Source of the DNA: a bacterium
GTDB lineage: Bacteria; Oederibacteriota; CAKKQC01
Reading direction: 5' to 3'
Assembly: GCA_919901855.1 (NCBI GenBank)
Contig: CAKKQC010000021.1
Coordinates: 124,001-188,000, forward strand
Length of the DNA stretch: 64,000 nucleotides
Under the pieces are notes generated by a model. It did not search any database. It saw nothing but the letters and a program-made list of their open reading frames with translations, and was not told where the DNA came from. The position numbers were made by a program, and so were the translations under genes. The stretch's first letter is position 1, and every line of letters begins with the position of its first letter. Below are positions 1 through 9,077 of the stretch, one piece after another.

Positions 1-346
1 TCCCGTTCGCGCCCGGGATGATGACGATGCTGTTCTCGCCGGACGCGTCGACCTCGATTATCGCGATGCCGGAGGAGACGCCGGGCTCGACGGCGACGCC
101 GTCGGACTTCACGTGTTCACGGGCCAGCACCTCGAGATAGGTCCGTCCGTACGCGTCGTCGCCGACCTTGCCCACCATGGCGACGTCCGCGCCGAGCCGT
201 CCGAGCGCGACCGCCTGGTTCGCGCCCTTGCCGCCGGGAAAGGTGTGGAAAGCGCTGCCGGTCAGCGTCTGGCCGGGCCGTGGCAGGGAGCCTACCGTCG
301 CGACCAGGTCCGTGTTCAGGCTGCCGATGACGCAAAGGGACTGCAT
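1..346 (-). CDS. rbsK: ribokinase, PfkB family (N-terminal part, runs off the window)
   Basis: Reading leftward from an ATG at 346, the frame stays open to the window edge and gives about 115 residues. It starts MQSLCVIGSLNTDLV and contains FPGGKGANQAVALGRLG, the N-terminal signature of ribokinases in the PfkB fold (sugar-binding Gly-Gly-Lys-Gly-x-Asn). The family phosphorylates D-ribose with ATP in the cytoplasm. The C-terminal half with the ATP site and catalytic Asp lies outside the window. A TATCAT hexamer ends 7 bases before the ATG and no Shine-Dalgarno is present, so the mRNA is probably leaderless. Other PfkB sugar kinases cannot be fully excluded. Confidence 0.88.
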   Translation of the reverse strand, partial: MQSLCVIGSLNTDLVATVGSLPRPGQTLTGSAFHTFPGGKGANQAVALGRLGADVAMVGKVGDDAYGRTYLEVLAREHVKSDGVAVEPGVSSGIAIIEVDASGENSIVIIPGANG

Positions 347-353
347 GGAGACG

Positions 354-359
354 ATGATA
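354..359 (-). promoter_or_regulatory. -10 box of the ribokinase gene
   Basis: TATCAT on the minus strand, separated from the ribokinase ATG by 7 bases. No convincing -35 is seen. The spacing puts the transcription start at or next to the start codon. Confidence 0.5.
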
Positions 360-404
360 CCGCCGGGCGGGGCCTGAACGCGCTCCCGCCCGGCGGCTTA
401 AGGG

Positions 405-878
405 TTACTCGCCCTTCATCTGCTGGGCGAGGTAGTTCTGGATGCCGATCTGCTTGATCTGGTCGGCCTGGGACTCGAGGAAGTCGATGTGCGACTCCTC
501 GTCCTTGAGGATCGACTCCAGCAGCTCGCGGGTGCCGTTGTCGCCGGTCTCGACCGCGAGCTTGATTCCGTCGTTGTACGACTTGACGGCGCCATCCTCG
601 GAGGCGTGGTCGTTGGCGACCTGGGTCTCGACTCCGGCGCCGATGTTGATCTTCCCGTACTTCGAGACCGTGGGGGAGCCCTCGAGGAAGAGGATCCGGC
701 CGATGAGCTTCTCGGCGTGCTTCATCTCGTCGATGGCCCGCTTCTCGTCCGCCTTGTGGAGGTCGACATAGCGCCAGTTGGCGCACATCTCGGAGTGGAC
801 CATGTACTGGTTGATGGCGGTCAGCTCGTCGGAGAGCAGGTCGTTGAGTTTCGCGATGATCCGGTCGTTGCCTTTCAC
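405..878 (-). CDS. bfr: bacterioferritin
   Basis: Iron-storage ferritin of 157 residues, the usual length of the family. Counted from the GTG at 878, the dinuclear ferroxidase ligands fall exactly at the classical positions: Glu18, Glu51, His54, Glu94, Glu127 and His130. The haem-ligand Met52 is also present, so this is a haem-type bacterioferritin predicted to oxidise and store iron in a 24-mer. GTG was chosen because AGGAGG lies just upstream; upstream in-frame codons would add about 30 residues without family similarity. The gene appears to be monocistronic. Confidence 0.95.
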   Translation of the reverse strand: MKGNDRIIAKLNDLLSDELTAINQYMVHSEMCANWRYVDLHKADEKRAIDEMKHAEKLIGRILFLEGSPTVSKYGKINIGAGVETQVANDHASEDGAVKSYNDGIKLAVETGDNGTRELLESILKDEESHIDFLESQADQIKQIGIQNYLAQQMKGE

Positions 879-914
879 GGGGGCCTCCTGTTGAGCGTTG
901 ATGAATCCGGGTTC

Positions 915-920
915 ATGGTA
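915..920 (-). promoter_or_regulatory. probable -10 box of bfr
   Basis: TACCAT on the minus strand with a weak TGGACT about 18 bases upstream. This would give bfr a leader of roughly 30 bases carrying its AGGAGG, in contrast to the leaderless genes elsewhere in the window. Confidence 0.4.
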
Positions 921-1085
921 GCCCTTCCCCCGGGATCGAGTCCACTTCACGTTCCCGCAACCTGCCAAGGTGAACGAACTCGCTGATGAAACAACGTCCG
1001 CCGCGCCCTTCTAGTGCCGCGCCGCAGGGCCTGATTCTGGTAACCTCCGGAGGTGGGTGCGACACGACCGAGTGGAGGGCTGAAC

Positions 1086-2531
1086 ATGGCGAAGCTGGAA
1101 TCCCTGACCGGACCGTCCCGCGTGACCCTGGCCGCTGCCCCCTGCGCCGTGGACCTCGGCGACGGGAGCGAGCGCGGCGCGTACGTGAACCAGGACTACC
1201 TCCTGCGCGTCCTCGGCAGGCCGCACCGGAGCATCAACCTCATGTACTGCTACTATCCCCTGGACAAGGGTTGGCCTGTCCGCGCGTCGGTGAAGTTCAA
1301 GCGCTCGGCGGATTTCGCGTGGGCGTACCCCTACGATGACTATTTCCCCTACGAGGGCGGGCCGCAGGGCACGACGAAAGGGGAGCCGTTCCGGCAGATC
1401 AGGGACATTCGCCGGCACGGGCAGGACGTGACGCTCACGCTGACCATGGACTGCGGCGTGCCCGACGCGCACATCCGGTGGATCGCGCGCGAGCTCAAGG
1501 ACTTCGGCAAGCTCCGCATCCGGCTCAACCACGAGGCGGACGGGAGCTGGTTCTCGTTCAACAAGCGGTACGACTATGCGACCGTGGGGAAGTTCTTCTG
1601 CAAATTCGCCGGGATCGCGAAGTCGGTCGCCCCGAACCTGTCCCTCGTGTGCTGCTGGGGCTCCGTGGACTGGACGACGGGGAAGCTGAGCCATTTCGAC
1701 GAACTCGCTCCCATGCTGGCCGCCGCGGACGTCTGGTCGATCGACAAGTACCTGGCGCTGCACTGGGGCTGGCCGCACGACCTCTGCGAGATCGACACCA
1801 AGGGGCCGTGGAAGCACGAGGGGTTGGACCTGGTGTGGAAGGAGATGAGGATCATCTACGAGGCGTTCGCGAAGCATGCCGGGGTGCGCAAGCCCCTCGA
1901 GATCTGCGAGTTCAACTGCGACGGCGACGTCGAGGGGCCGCTCCTCCAGGCGAAGGAACTCCGGGCCTGGTACGACCGGGTGAGGACGAAGCGGCCGGAC
2001 TACCTGCGCGCGATCACGTACTACCAGTTCCGCGACGGCGGCCGGCTGGGCCTCGAGCAGGAAGACCCCAACAACCCGGCCGTCGGCGTGCCCCAGCCGT
2101 TCCTGGGCATGTACCGGGACCTCATCCGGGACCCGTACTTCTCCCCGGGCGAGACATGGACCCGGCTCTCGTCCTCCGCGCAACTCGCGATGAACTGGCG
2201 CGGGAGCGACGATTCCGATGGATTGGGCTGGAAGATCAAGGTGAAGACGGTTCCCAGCTTCCTGGAGCTGAAGCTCCCGAAGGACGCGAACCTCATCGTG
2301 AGAGTGGGGACGGAGTGGTTCTACAAGAAGCCCGGCGTCGAGTGGGTGAATGCGACGGAGGCCGCGGCGGGGATGAACCGCGGCGGCAGGCTCCCCATCG
2401 TAGTCTTCGCGCCTCCGGCCGACGGCGCCAATCACGGCGCATCATCGGTGAAGGCTCGGCTCCCGCGTCCGCCCGAACTCCGCCTCCGGTACCCGGTCTC
2501 GGTCCGGAGCATCCCGGAAACGCTCGGTTGA
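1086..2531 (+). CDS. GH-A clan-like TIM-barrel glycoside hydrolase (putative)
   Basis: 481 residues with no signal peptide, so cytoplasmic. The motifs RLNHEADGSWFSF (Glu150) and LEICEFNCDG (Glu275) resemble the acid/base and nucleophile strands of GH26/GH39-type barrels, where two Glu residues on strands 4 and 7 act as the catalytic pair. Residues beyond about 380 look like a beta-rich accessory domain. Substrate is unknown. ATG at 1086 was chosen because GGAGGG precedes it by a few bases; an upstream ATG at 1053 is less likely. The last 24 codons (from about 2460) are built from a 56-base sequence that recurs at 12270, so the C-terminal tail may have been acquired or altered by recombination. 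Confidence 0.6.
   Translation: MAKLESLTGPSRVTLAAAPCAVDLGDGSERGAYVNQDYLLRVLGRPHRSINLMYCYYPLDKGWPVRASVKFKRSADFAWAYPYDDYFPYEGGPQGTTKGEPFRQIRDIRRHGQDVTLTLTMDCGVPDAHIRWIARELKDFGKLRIRLNHEADGSWFSFNKRYDYATVGKFFCKFAGIAKSVAPNLSLVCCWGSVDWTTGKLSHFDELAPMLAAADVWSIDKYLALHWGWPHDLCEIDTKGPWKHEGLDLVWKEMRIIYEAFAKHAGVRKPLEICEFNCDGDVEGPLLQAKELRAWYDRVRTKRPDYLRAITYYQFRDGGRLGLEQEDPNNPAVGVPQPFLGMYRDLIRDPYFSPGETWTRLSSSAQLAMNWRGSDDSDGLGWKIKVKTVPSFLELKLPKDANLIVRVGTEWFYKKPGVEWVNATEAAAGMNRGGRLPIVVFAPPADGANHGASSVKARLPRPPELRLRYPVSVRSIPETLG
2460..2515 (+). repeat. 56-base direct repeat, copy 1
   Basis: Identical over 56 bases to 12270-12325. Weaker similarity continues about 14 bases upstream and 16 bases downstream, to a TGA at the same offset in both copies. 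Copy 1 codes for the C-terminal tail of the GH-like protein. It contains an imperfect hairpin with CTCCGG and CCGGAG arms. The two copies flank the four-gene envelope module in direct orientation. Confidence 0.9.
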
Positions 2532-2621
2532 ACAAGACGGATCGCAACGTTTGACTGCGGTGCGGTTTCCGGCCGCTCCGCCTGCGCTGTGACCTGAAGG
2601 CCACTCATTTGCCGGTGCTGC

Positions 2622-2627
2622 TATAAT
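2622..2627 (+). promoter_or_regulatory. -10 box (TATAAT) of the first envelope module
   Basis: Consensus TATAAT, extended by TGC upstream, ending 9 bases before the ATG of the 2146-residue protein. There is no Shine-Dalgarno between them and no clear -35. Predicted transcription start is within a few bases of the ATG. Confidence 0.6.
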
Positions 2628-2636
2628 GGCAGCGCA

Positions 2637-5600
2637 ATGCGAGTACTGCGACGCTCGGTTTCGCCCTCCTGGGCTCTCGCGCTCGTTGCGTTCCTCATCG
2701 GCCAAACCGCAAGTACCTCGGATCCCGCCTGGACGACGAAGGCGCCGCTGCTGGCAGCGCAGGGCTGGCAGATTGGCGCCGCGGTGGGTGGCACGGTCTA
2801 TTCGATCGGCGGAACCGACGGCTTCAACTGGCTCTCGACGGTGGAAGCCTACGACCCGAACACGAACACGTGGGTGATGAAGGCGCCGATGCCGACGGCG
2901 CGGGCTGTCATGGGTGGCGCCGTGGTGGGCAGCATCATCTACGCGATCGGTGGAGCCGGCGGCAGCGCGACGGTGCAAGCGTACGATTCGGACACCGACA
3001 CGTGGGTGACGAAGGCACCGATGCCGACGGCGAGGAGGGATCTGGCTGCCGCCGCGGTGGGCGGCACGATTTACACGTTCGGCGGAGGCAACGGTGGCGG
3101 TCCCCTCTCGACGGTGGAAGCCTATGACCCCAACACGGATACGTGGGTGACGAAAGCGGGCATGCCGACGGCGCGGGTTAATCCGGCTGCCGCCGCAGTG
3201 GGTGGCAAGATATACGTGATCGGCGGACAGAACAGTTTCTACCGCGCAACGGTGGAGGCGTACGATCCGAATACGAACACGTGGGCGACGAAAGCGCCCA
3301 TGCCAACGGCGCGGGGGATGCTGGCTGCCGCCGTAGTGGGCGGGACGATCTACGCGATCGGTGGCTACACCTCCGGAGTGGACTACTTCACGGTGGAGGC
3401 CTACGATCCGAACACGAACACGTGGGTGACCAAGACGCGCATGCCGACCAAGCGAGAGTTTCTGGCTGCCGCCGCAGTGGGCGGGACGATCTACGCGATC
3501 GGCGGGCAGCAATCGAGTCCCTCCATCACGACGGTTGAAGCGGGGATGCCCGGTGCTGATCTCGCCGCAGGGCTGAGTATGCTGGCGAGTGCGGTATGTA
3601 CTGGCCAGGGCTTCCTCCTGACGCTCACGGTCACCAACACGGGTCGGGTGACGGCGCTGGGGCTGGACGCGGCACCGTTCCTCCTCGGCGGCGGCGGGGG
3701 GGTGACGTGGGCTGACGGCCCCTTTCCCTCCCTGCCCCTTGACCTCGCGGGCGGTGCGTCCAAGACTTTCACATGGTCTTACACAGGGTCGGGGCCGGGG
3801 CTGGTGGCGTGGACGACGACGGTGGTGGGAACCGATGTGGACTCGGGTCTGACGGTGACGACGGGAGCGGTGGTGTCGAACGGGATCACGGTCGGTGCTC
3901 CCGGCGGATTGCTGGCGCCCTCCACGGCGGTTCAGCCAAACGTCTCTGTGGGGCAGTGGTGCGCGGTTGCGCTAACGGTTACGAACACGGGCGTGGCGGA
4001 TGTGACCGGGCTGACGGCGACGATCTACGTGAACCCCGGAGGGGCGCTCACCAGTCGCCCCTCGCCTCCGGTTCCCTCGAGCGTGCCCCTATTGACGGTC
4101 GGCGCGTCGCAGACGTTCGTGTTCGGTCTCACGGCCACGGGAGCTGGGCTGGTGACTTTCACGACGAGCGGGATGGGCACGTGCGTGACTACGGCTGGCT
4201 CAACGAGCTCCGTAACAATCCAGACACCGGCCGCGCTGGCGGCCGTCGCGGACATGTTCGCGGGAGTGATCTGCCTGGGTCAGGGCTTCCTTGTGACGGT
4301 AACGGTGACGAATACAGGTCAGGCGGGGGCGGTGAACGTGAACGTGCCGGCCATGCCGTTCGTCATGAGTGGGAGCGGGGGCGCAGCGCTGGCCGCCGGT
4401 CCGACGCCCGCGATGCCTGTGACGCTGACCGGAGGCTCATCGCGCACATTCACGTGGACGTATACCGGATCGTCAGCGGGGAGTGTATGGCTGACCACGA
4501 CGGTGACGGGAACGGATATGAACTCGGGCCAGGTCGTGAAGACGGGCCCAGAACCGACGTCGACGGGGACGATCGCAGCGCCGGGAACGCTTGTGGCGAG
4601 TGGGTCGGCACCCGCATCTGTTTCGGTCGGTCAGTGGTTCCAGGTGAAGCTCACGGTGACGAACACGGGAGGGGTGGCGGTGACCGGTCTAGCAGCGACG
4701 CTTTACGCGGGGCCGGGTGGCGCGCTCGCGAGCGTGCCTGGCGGGCCAGTTCCTGTGGACCTCGCGAGCCTGGCGCCGGGGACGGCGACGACGTTCGTCT
4801 TCAGCTGCACTGCGACGGGGTCTGGGCCGGTCACGCTTTCGATGACCGTGAACGGCACGGCTCTGTGCGGAGGGGTGCCGACACCGGTGGAAGCCGTGGC
4901 CGTGGCCACGGTTACGATCCAGATGCCGGCGGTGCAGGTCATTGATGCCCAGTCACCGGCGTCCCCGGGAGTGGGGGTGCCGGTGACGTATCGGATCGTC
5001 GTCGAGAACGCGGGGACGGTGGTGATCGACAGCCTCGTCGTGGTCGACACGATTTCGCCGGTCGTGACGCCACCGTATTCTGCCGATCAGCCGGCGGGGT
5101 TCGCCCTGACGAGCCCGGTGTCGGTGACGGGCGGCACACGGTTCGAGTGGAGCGGAACTGGGTTGAACATGGTGCCCAGTGCGACCTTCACGTTCACGAT
5201 TACGGGAACGGTCGGATCGGTGGGTGTCTCGACTTGGGTGACCAATAGTTCGCACGTGACCGCCGGGACGGTATGCGGAACGACCGTGATGCAGTCGAGT
5301 GCGGCGGGTTTTGGCGTTACGGCTCCGCCTGCGCCAATGAACATCATTACGGTGGCGGGCACGGGGGTGCAGGGGTATAACGGAGATGGCATTGCGGGGA
5401 CAGCGGCGCAGTTGTCAGCACCTGTGGGGGGGTGTTTCGATGGTGCAGGTAACCTGTTCTTTTCTGACTACGCGAATGACCGCATACGGAAGATCGATCT
5501 GAATGGCGAGATCACGACGGTGGCCGGGAGTGGAGTCAAGGGATACTTCGGTGACGGCGGCCCCGCAGTCTCCGCGCAGATGGATTCTCCTGGCCAGGTC

Positions 5601-8600
5601 GCGCTGGACTCCTTCGGGAATATCTATATTCCAGATCACGTGAATCGCCGCGTGCGGAAGGTGGACTTGGCGGGGAACATAACCACTTTCGCAGGCGATG
5701 GGACTTGGGGGTACGGTGGCGATGGAGGTCCAGCCACATCGGCTCAATTGGGGAGGCCGTCACAGGTCCTGGTGGATCCCACCGGCAACGTCTATATCAG
5801 CGACCAGTACAACCACGTTGTCCGCAGGGTCGACACGGGCGGCATCATCACGACGGTTGTTGGCAACGGGGTCCAGGGGTACTCCGGTGATGGAGGACCG
5901 GCCACATCCGCGGAGCTTTACGCGCCGGTCAGTCTCGCTATGGACAGTTTCGGCAATCTTTACGTGGGAGACATTGATCTGGGATGCGTTCGCAAGGTCG
6001 ACACCTCTGGGATGATCACAACCTACGCAGGTACCGGCGTTTCGGGATTCTTTGGAGATGGCGGACCCGCGACTTCTGCGCAACTGTACGGTCCTTTCAG
6101 TCTCGTGTGCGATGCGTCCGGCAATCTCTACATCGCCGACCGGAACAATCATCGCGTGCGCAGGGTGGATGCGGCCAGGAATATCGCGACTATTGCAGGC
6201 GCGGGTACCGCGGGTTTCTCCGGAGACGGCGGACCGGCGGCGTCTGCGGAAATGAACCAGACGACCGGCGTGATGCTGGATTTGTCGGGGAACCTCTATG
6301 TCGCGGACTGGCTGAATCATCGTATTCGGAAAGTGGGCCAGCAACTGTTCATGCTCAGTGAGCGGGTGGCGCCGGCGGGGCCCGTGTGTGCGGGATCGGC
6401 GCTGACCTGCACGATCTCCTGGAGCAACTACGGGACAGCGACGATCACGGGCCTCACGATCACGGACACGTTGCCTGCCGATACGCTCTACTCCTCCCCG
6501 AGCCGTGTCTATTGGGGCGACAACCCGATCGTCTCGTCCGCATACGCCACGTCCATGGCTGGGCCGTGGACGGCGGGGGAGCCGCCCAATGCCACCGGTC
6601 CGCCACTCGTGATGCGGTGGGTGGTGGGAGACGTGTATCCCGGCCATTCCGGCTTCATCACCTACAGGGCCAACGTCTCGAGTGCCGTCCCCGGATGGAC
6701 CACGATTGCAAACCGGGCCTCGGCAACCATCTACGGGGATCGGTGGACCACCCTCACGCCGGACGCCAAGGTGGAGGCGTATGGAATGAACGTGGCGGTT
6801 GCGAACACCCAGACGCCCGCGAATCCGGCGGTGGGTGGGCGGGTGACCTACCGGATTGTCGTAGCCAACATCGGGGCGGCGACGATCACGGACCTGCTGA
6901 TCGCGGATTCCATCGCTCCGGTGATCATGAGCGCGACAACGGACGAGCCGAGTGGATTCCCAGCGCCGCTGGTGTCGAGCGTGGCCGGGACGGGGAGCCT
7001 GTTCGTGTGGAGCGCGAGCGGGTTGACCTTCGCCCCCGGGCAGATCTTCACGTTCACGATCACCGGAGGGGTTGGTGATGTGTGCGGGAGCACGGCCGTG
7101 TCGAACACCGCGTTCGTGATCGCGATGACGTCGTGCTCGGCGACCGCGCTCGCGTCTCAGGCGGCCGGGATGGTCGTGGCCCCGCTGGTTGTCGGGTTGA
7201 CGATCGTCAAGATGCAGACTCCCGCCTCCCCGGTGGTGGGAGGGCCCGTCCAATACCAGATCCTGGTGACGAATACGGGGTCGGCGACCGTCGAGAGCAT
7301 CGTGGTCGTGGACACGCTCTCGCCGATGATCACGGGAGTGGTAGTGTCCTCGCCCGCGGGGTTCTCGGCACAGCCGGTCGCGCAGTCGTCTTCGGGGACG
7401 ATCTATAGCTGGGCGAATGCGGTTCCCTTCGCGCCGGGGTCGGCCGCCACGTTCCAGCTCGACGGCACTCTCGGGACGGTGTGCTTCCAGGCGACGGTTT
7501 CGAACACGGCGTACCTGGCCACGGTGGCGTCATGCACGGCCACGGTGTTGGGATCGAATGTGACCGGCTTCACGCTGGCCCTGCCGGTGATGTCCGCAAG
7601 CGTCATGAAGACGCAGACGGGAGGGGGCGGGGTTGGGGCGCCGGTAGAGTACATGATCCACGTGACCAACACGGGAGGCGTTGTGATCGATGGGCTCACG
7701 ATCGTGGACACGCTTTCGCCGGTCCTCAGCAACGCCGTGACGGCACAGCCGCCTCCGTTTGCGGCGCCCGTCGTGACGAGCGCGGCCGGATCCGGGACGC
7801 GGTACGTCTGGAGCGCCGCGGGGGTGAACCTGGCGCCGGCGCAGACCCTGACCATCACGGTGACCGGGGAGATGGGATACGTATGCGCGACTACGGCAGT
7901 CTCGGGCGCCGCCTACATGACCGTGCGGGATGCGGGGGCGTGCGGGGAGATGCGCGGATTCTCGAACGCCGTCGGGAACGTGGTCGAGCCGCCCGGGAGC
8001 GCGATCTCGGTGGTAAACACACAGGTGGGCGGTGGACCGTCCGGATCCGGGGTGATCTACACCATCGTCGTGACGAACACGGGCGCCGCGACGATCGACC
8101 GGCTGACGGTCGTGGACACGGTGTCGCCCATCCTGGTGAACGGCATGACCGCCCAGCCGGCCGGATTCGGGCCGCCGACGGTGGCGGGGACGGGAAGCGG
8201 GACCCGGTATGTGTGGTCCAGCGTGGGGCTGGCCTTCCTGCCGGGCGCGCAGCTCTCCTTCACGGTGACGGGCAATGTGGGGGCGGTCTGCGCGTCGACG
8301 AGCGTGTCCAACACCGGGTATGCCGTCGCAGGTAGCGCATGTGCTACGTCGGGATCGTTCGCCCCGGTAGTCGGGTTCACGACGACGGGGGGCGGTTGCG
8401 GTGCGGCGGCACTCTCCGTCGGCATCGCTTTCGTGCCGGGAAATCCGCGAGTCGGGGATGCCTGGCAGGCGTGGGTGACGGTCAGCAACACCGGTACTGC
8501 GTCCGCGAACAGCGTGGCAGCGACGTTGCTGGTCGTGAACGGCGGAGGGAACTTGAAAGAGATGAACGGGCCCGTCCCGTCCGGGCCGGTCACGCTCGCG

Positions 8601-9077
8601 CCGGGAGCCGCGCAGGTATTCGTCTGGAGCGGCAACTCGGCTGCGGCCGGCCGGATCAGCTTTAGCGTTTCCGCCACGGGCATCGACTCCGTGGGCGGCG
8701 CCCCATTGTTCGCCGCTATCGCCGGATCGCTCTCGGTCGCGCCGGGCCAATCGGTCGCCCAGAGGGTGCTGGATCAGGCGGCGCCCGGCACTGAGGCGGC
8801 GGTCTTCCCGAACCCGGTCAAGGGCGGCGACAAAGCCCGGATCGCGCTCAAGCTCAAGTTCGGCTGTGCGACCGAGGTGGTCCTCGATGCATTCACGGCC
8901 GACTTCCGGCCGTACTATCACGCGACGTTCAACAACGTGAGCGCCGGAGACGGGCTCCTCGACCTCTCGGGGCTGCGCCAGTGGCCGCCCGGGGTCTACC
9001 TGCTCAAGATCACGGCCAAGTGCCCGGCGCATCCGGATCAGGTCTTCCCGATCACGAGGCTGGAGGTTTCACGATGA
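2637..9077 (+). CDS. giant exported Kelch / NHL / DUF11-repeat protein with FlgD/Por-like C-terminal domain
   Basis: 2146 residues. An N-terminal signal peptide (about residues 1-27) is followed by six Kelch repeats (about 35-308, each with a VGGTIYAIGG-type strand and a TVEAYDPNTNTW loop). Next come CARDB/DUF11-like Ig modules (about 310-900), then six NHL repeats (about 902-1236, each with a GxGxxGYxGDGGP turn). More DUF11-like modules (about 1240-2030) precede a C-terminal domain (about 2050-2146) beginning with AVFPNP and ending GVYLLKI, the pattern of FlgD-Ig/Por-type C-terminal domains. It is a cell-surface or secreted protein with two likely six-bladed propellers on a flexible Ig-like stalk; its ligand is unknown. 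It opens a four-gene operon and overlaps the PorV-like gene by ATGA. Neighbouring Kelch units are nearly identical at DNA level, implying recent duplication. Confidence 0.85.
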   Translation: MRVLRRSVSPSWALALVAFLIGQTASTSDPAWTTKAPLLAAQGWQIGAAVGGTVYSIGGTDGFNWLSTVEAYDPNTNTWVMKAPMPTARAVMGGAVVGSIIYAIGGAGGSATVQAYDSDTDTWVTKAPMPTARRDLAAAAVGGTIYTFGGGNGGGPLSTVEAYDPNTDTWVTKAGMPTARVNPAAAAVGGKIYVIGGQNSFYRATVEAYDPNTNTWATKAPMPTARGMLAAAVVGGTIYAIGGYTSGVDYFTVEAYDPNTNTWVTKTRMPTKREFLAAAAVGGTIYAIGGQQSSPSITTVEAGMPGADLAAGLSMLASAVCTGQGFLLTLTVTNTGRVTALGLDAAPFLLGGGGGVTWADGPFPSLPLDLAGGASKTFTWSYTGSGPGLVAWTTTVVGTDVDSGLTVTTGAVVSNGITVGAPGGLLAPSTAVQPNVSVGQWCAVALTVTNTGVADVTGLTATIYVNPGGALTSRPSPPVPSSVPLLTVGASQTFVFGLTATGAGLVTFTTSGMGTCVTTAGSTSSVTIQTPAALAAVADMFAGVICLGQGFLVTVTVTNTGQAGAVNVNVPAMPFVMSGSGGAALAAGPTPAMPVTLTGGSSRTFTWTYTGSSAGSVWLTTTVTGTDMNSGQVVKTGPEPTSTGTIAAPGTLVASGSAPASVSVGQWFQVKLTVTNTGGVAVTGLAATLYAGPGGALASVPGGPVPVDLASLAPGTATTFVFSCTATGSGPVTLSMTVNGTALCGGVPTPVEAVAVATVTIQMPAVQVIDAQSPASPGVGVPVTYRIVVENAGTVVIDSLVVVDTISPVVTPPYSADQPAGFALTSPVSVTGGTRFEWSGTGLNMVPSATFTFTITGTVGSVGVSTWVTNSSHVTAGTVCGTTVMQSSAAGFGVTAPPAPMNIITVAGTGVQGYNGDGIAGTAAQLSAPVGGCFDGAGNLFFSDYANDRIRKIDLNGEITTVAGSGVKGYFGDGGPAVSAQMDSPGQVALDSFGNIYIPDHVNRRVRKVDLAGNITTFAGDGTWGYGGDGGPATSAQLGRPSQVLVDPTGNVYISDQYNHVVRRVDTGGIITTVVGNGVQGYSGDGGPATSAELYAPVSLAMDSFGNLYVGDIDLGCVRKVDTSGMITTYAGTGVSGFFGDGGPATSAQLYGPFSLVCDASGNLYIADRNNHRVRRVDAARNIATIAGAGTAGFSGDGGPAASAEMNQTTGVMLDLSGNLYVADWLNHRIRKVGQQLFMLSERVAPAGPVCAGSALTCTISWSNYGTATITGLTITDTLPADTLYSSPSRVYWGDNPIVSSAYATSMAGPWTAGEPPNATGPPLVMRWVVGDVYPGHSGFITYRANVSSAVPGWTTIANRASATIYGDRWTTLTPDAKVEAYGMNVAVANTQTPANPAVGGRVTYRIVVANIGAATITDLLIADSIAPVIMSATTDEPSGFPAPLVSSVAGTGSLFVWSASGLTFAPGQIFTFTITGGVGDVCGSTAVSNTAFVIAMTSCSATALASQAAGMVVAPLVVGLTIVKMQTPASPVVGGPVQYQILVTNTGSATVESIVVVDTLSPMITGVVVSSPAGFSAQPVAQSSSGTIYSWANAVPFAPGSAATFQLDGTLGTVCFQATVSNTAYLATVASCTATVLGSNVTGFTLALPVMSASVMKTQTGGGGVGAPVEYMIHVTNTGGVVIDGLTIVDTLSPVLSNAVTAQPPPFAAPVVTSAAGSGTRYVWSAAGVNLAPAQTLTITVTGEMGYVCATTAVSGAAYMTVRDAGACGEMRGFSNAVGNVVEPPGSAISVVNTQVGGGPSGSGVIYTIVVTNTGAATIDRLTVVDTVSPILVNGMTAQPAGFGPPTVAGTGSGTRYVWSSVGLAFLPGAQLSFTVTGNVGAVCASTSVSNTGYAVAGSACATSGSFAPVVGFTTTGGGCGAAALSVGIAFVPGNPRVGDAWQAWVTVSNTGTASANSVAATLLVVNGGGNLKEMNGPVPSGPVTLAPGAAQVFVWSGNSAAAGRISFSVSATGIDSVGGAPLFAAIAGSLSVAPGQSVAQRVLDQAAPGTEAAVFPNPVKGGDKARIALKLKFGCATEVVLDAFTADFRPYYHATFNNVSAGDGLLDLSGLRQWPPGVYLLKITAKCPAHPDQVFPITRLEVSR

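Noticed and set aside
1011-2435. 474-codon minus-strand frame opposite the GH-like gene
   Set aside because: No recognisable motif, whereas the plus frame has a Shine-Dalgarno and paired catalytic Glu motifs.
3000-3560. Repeats at 130-150 base intervals that could suggest a CRISPR or satellite array
   Set aside because: They are in-frame Kelch codon repeats with variable length and no conserved direct repeat and spacer structure.
5760-7253. 497-codon minus-strand frame inside the giant Kelch/NHL gene
   Set aside because: Antisense of repeated Ig-like modules; composition bias only.
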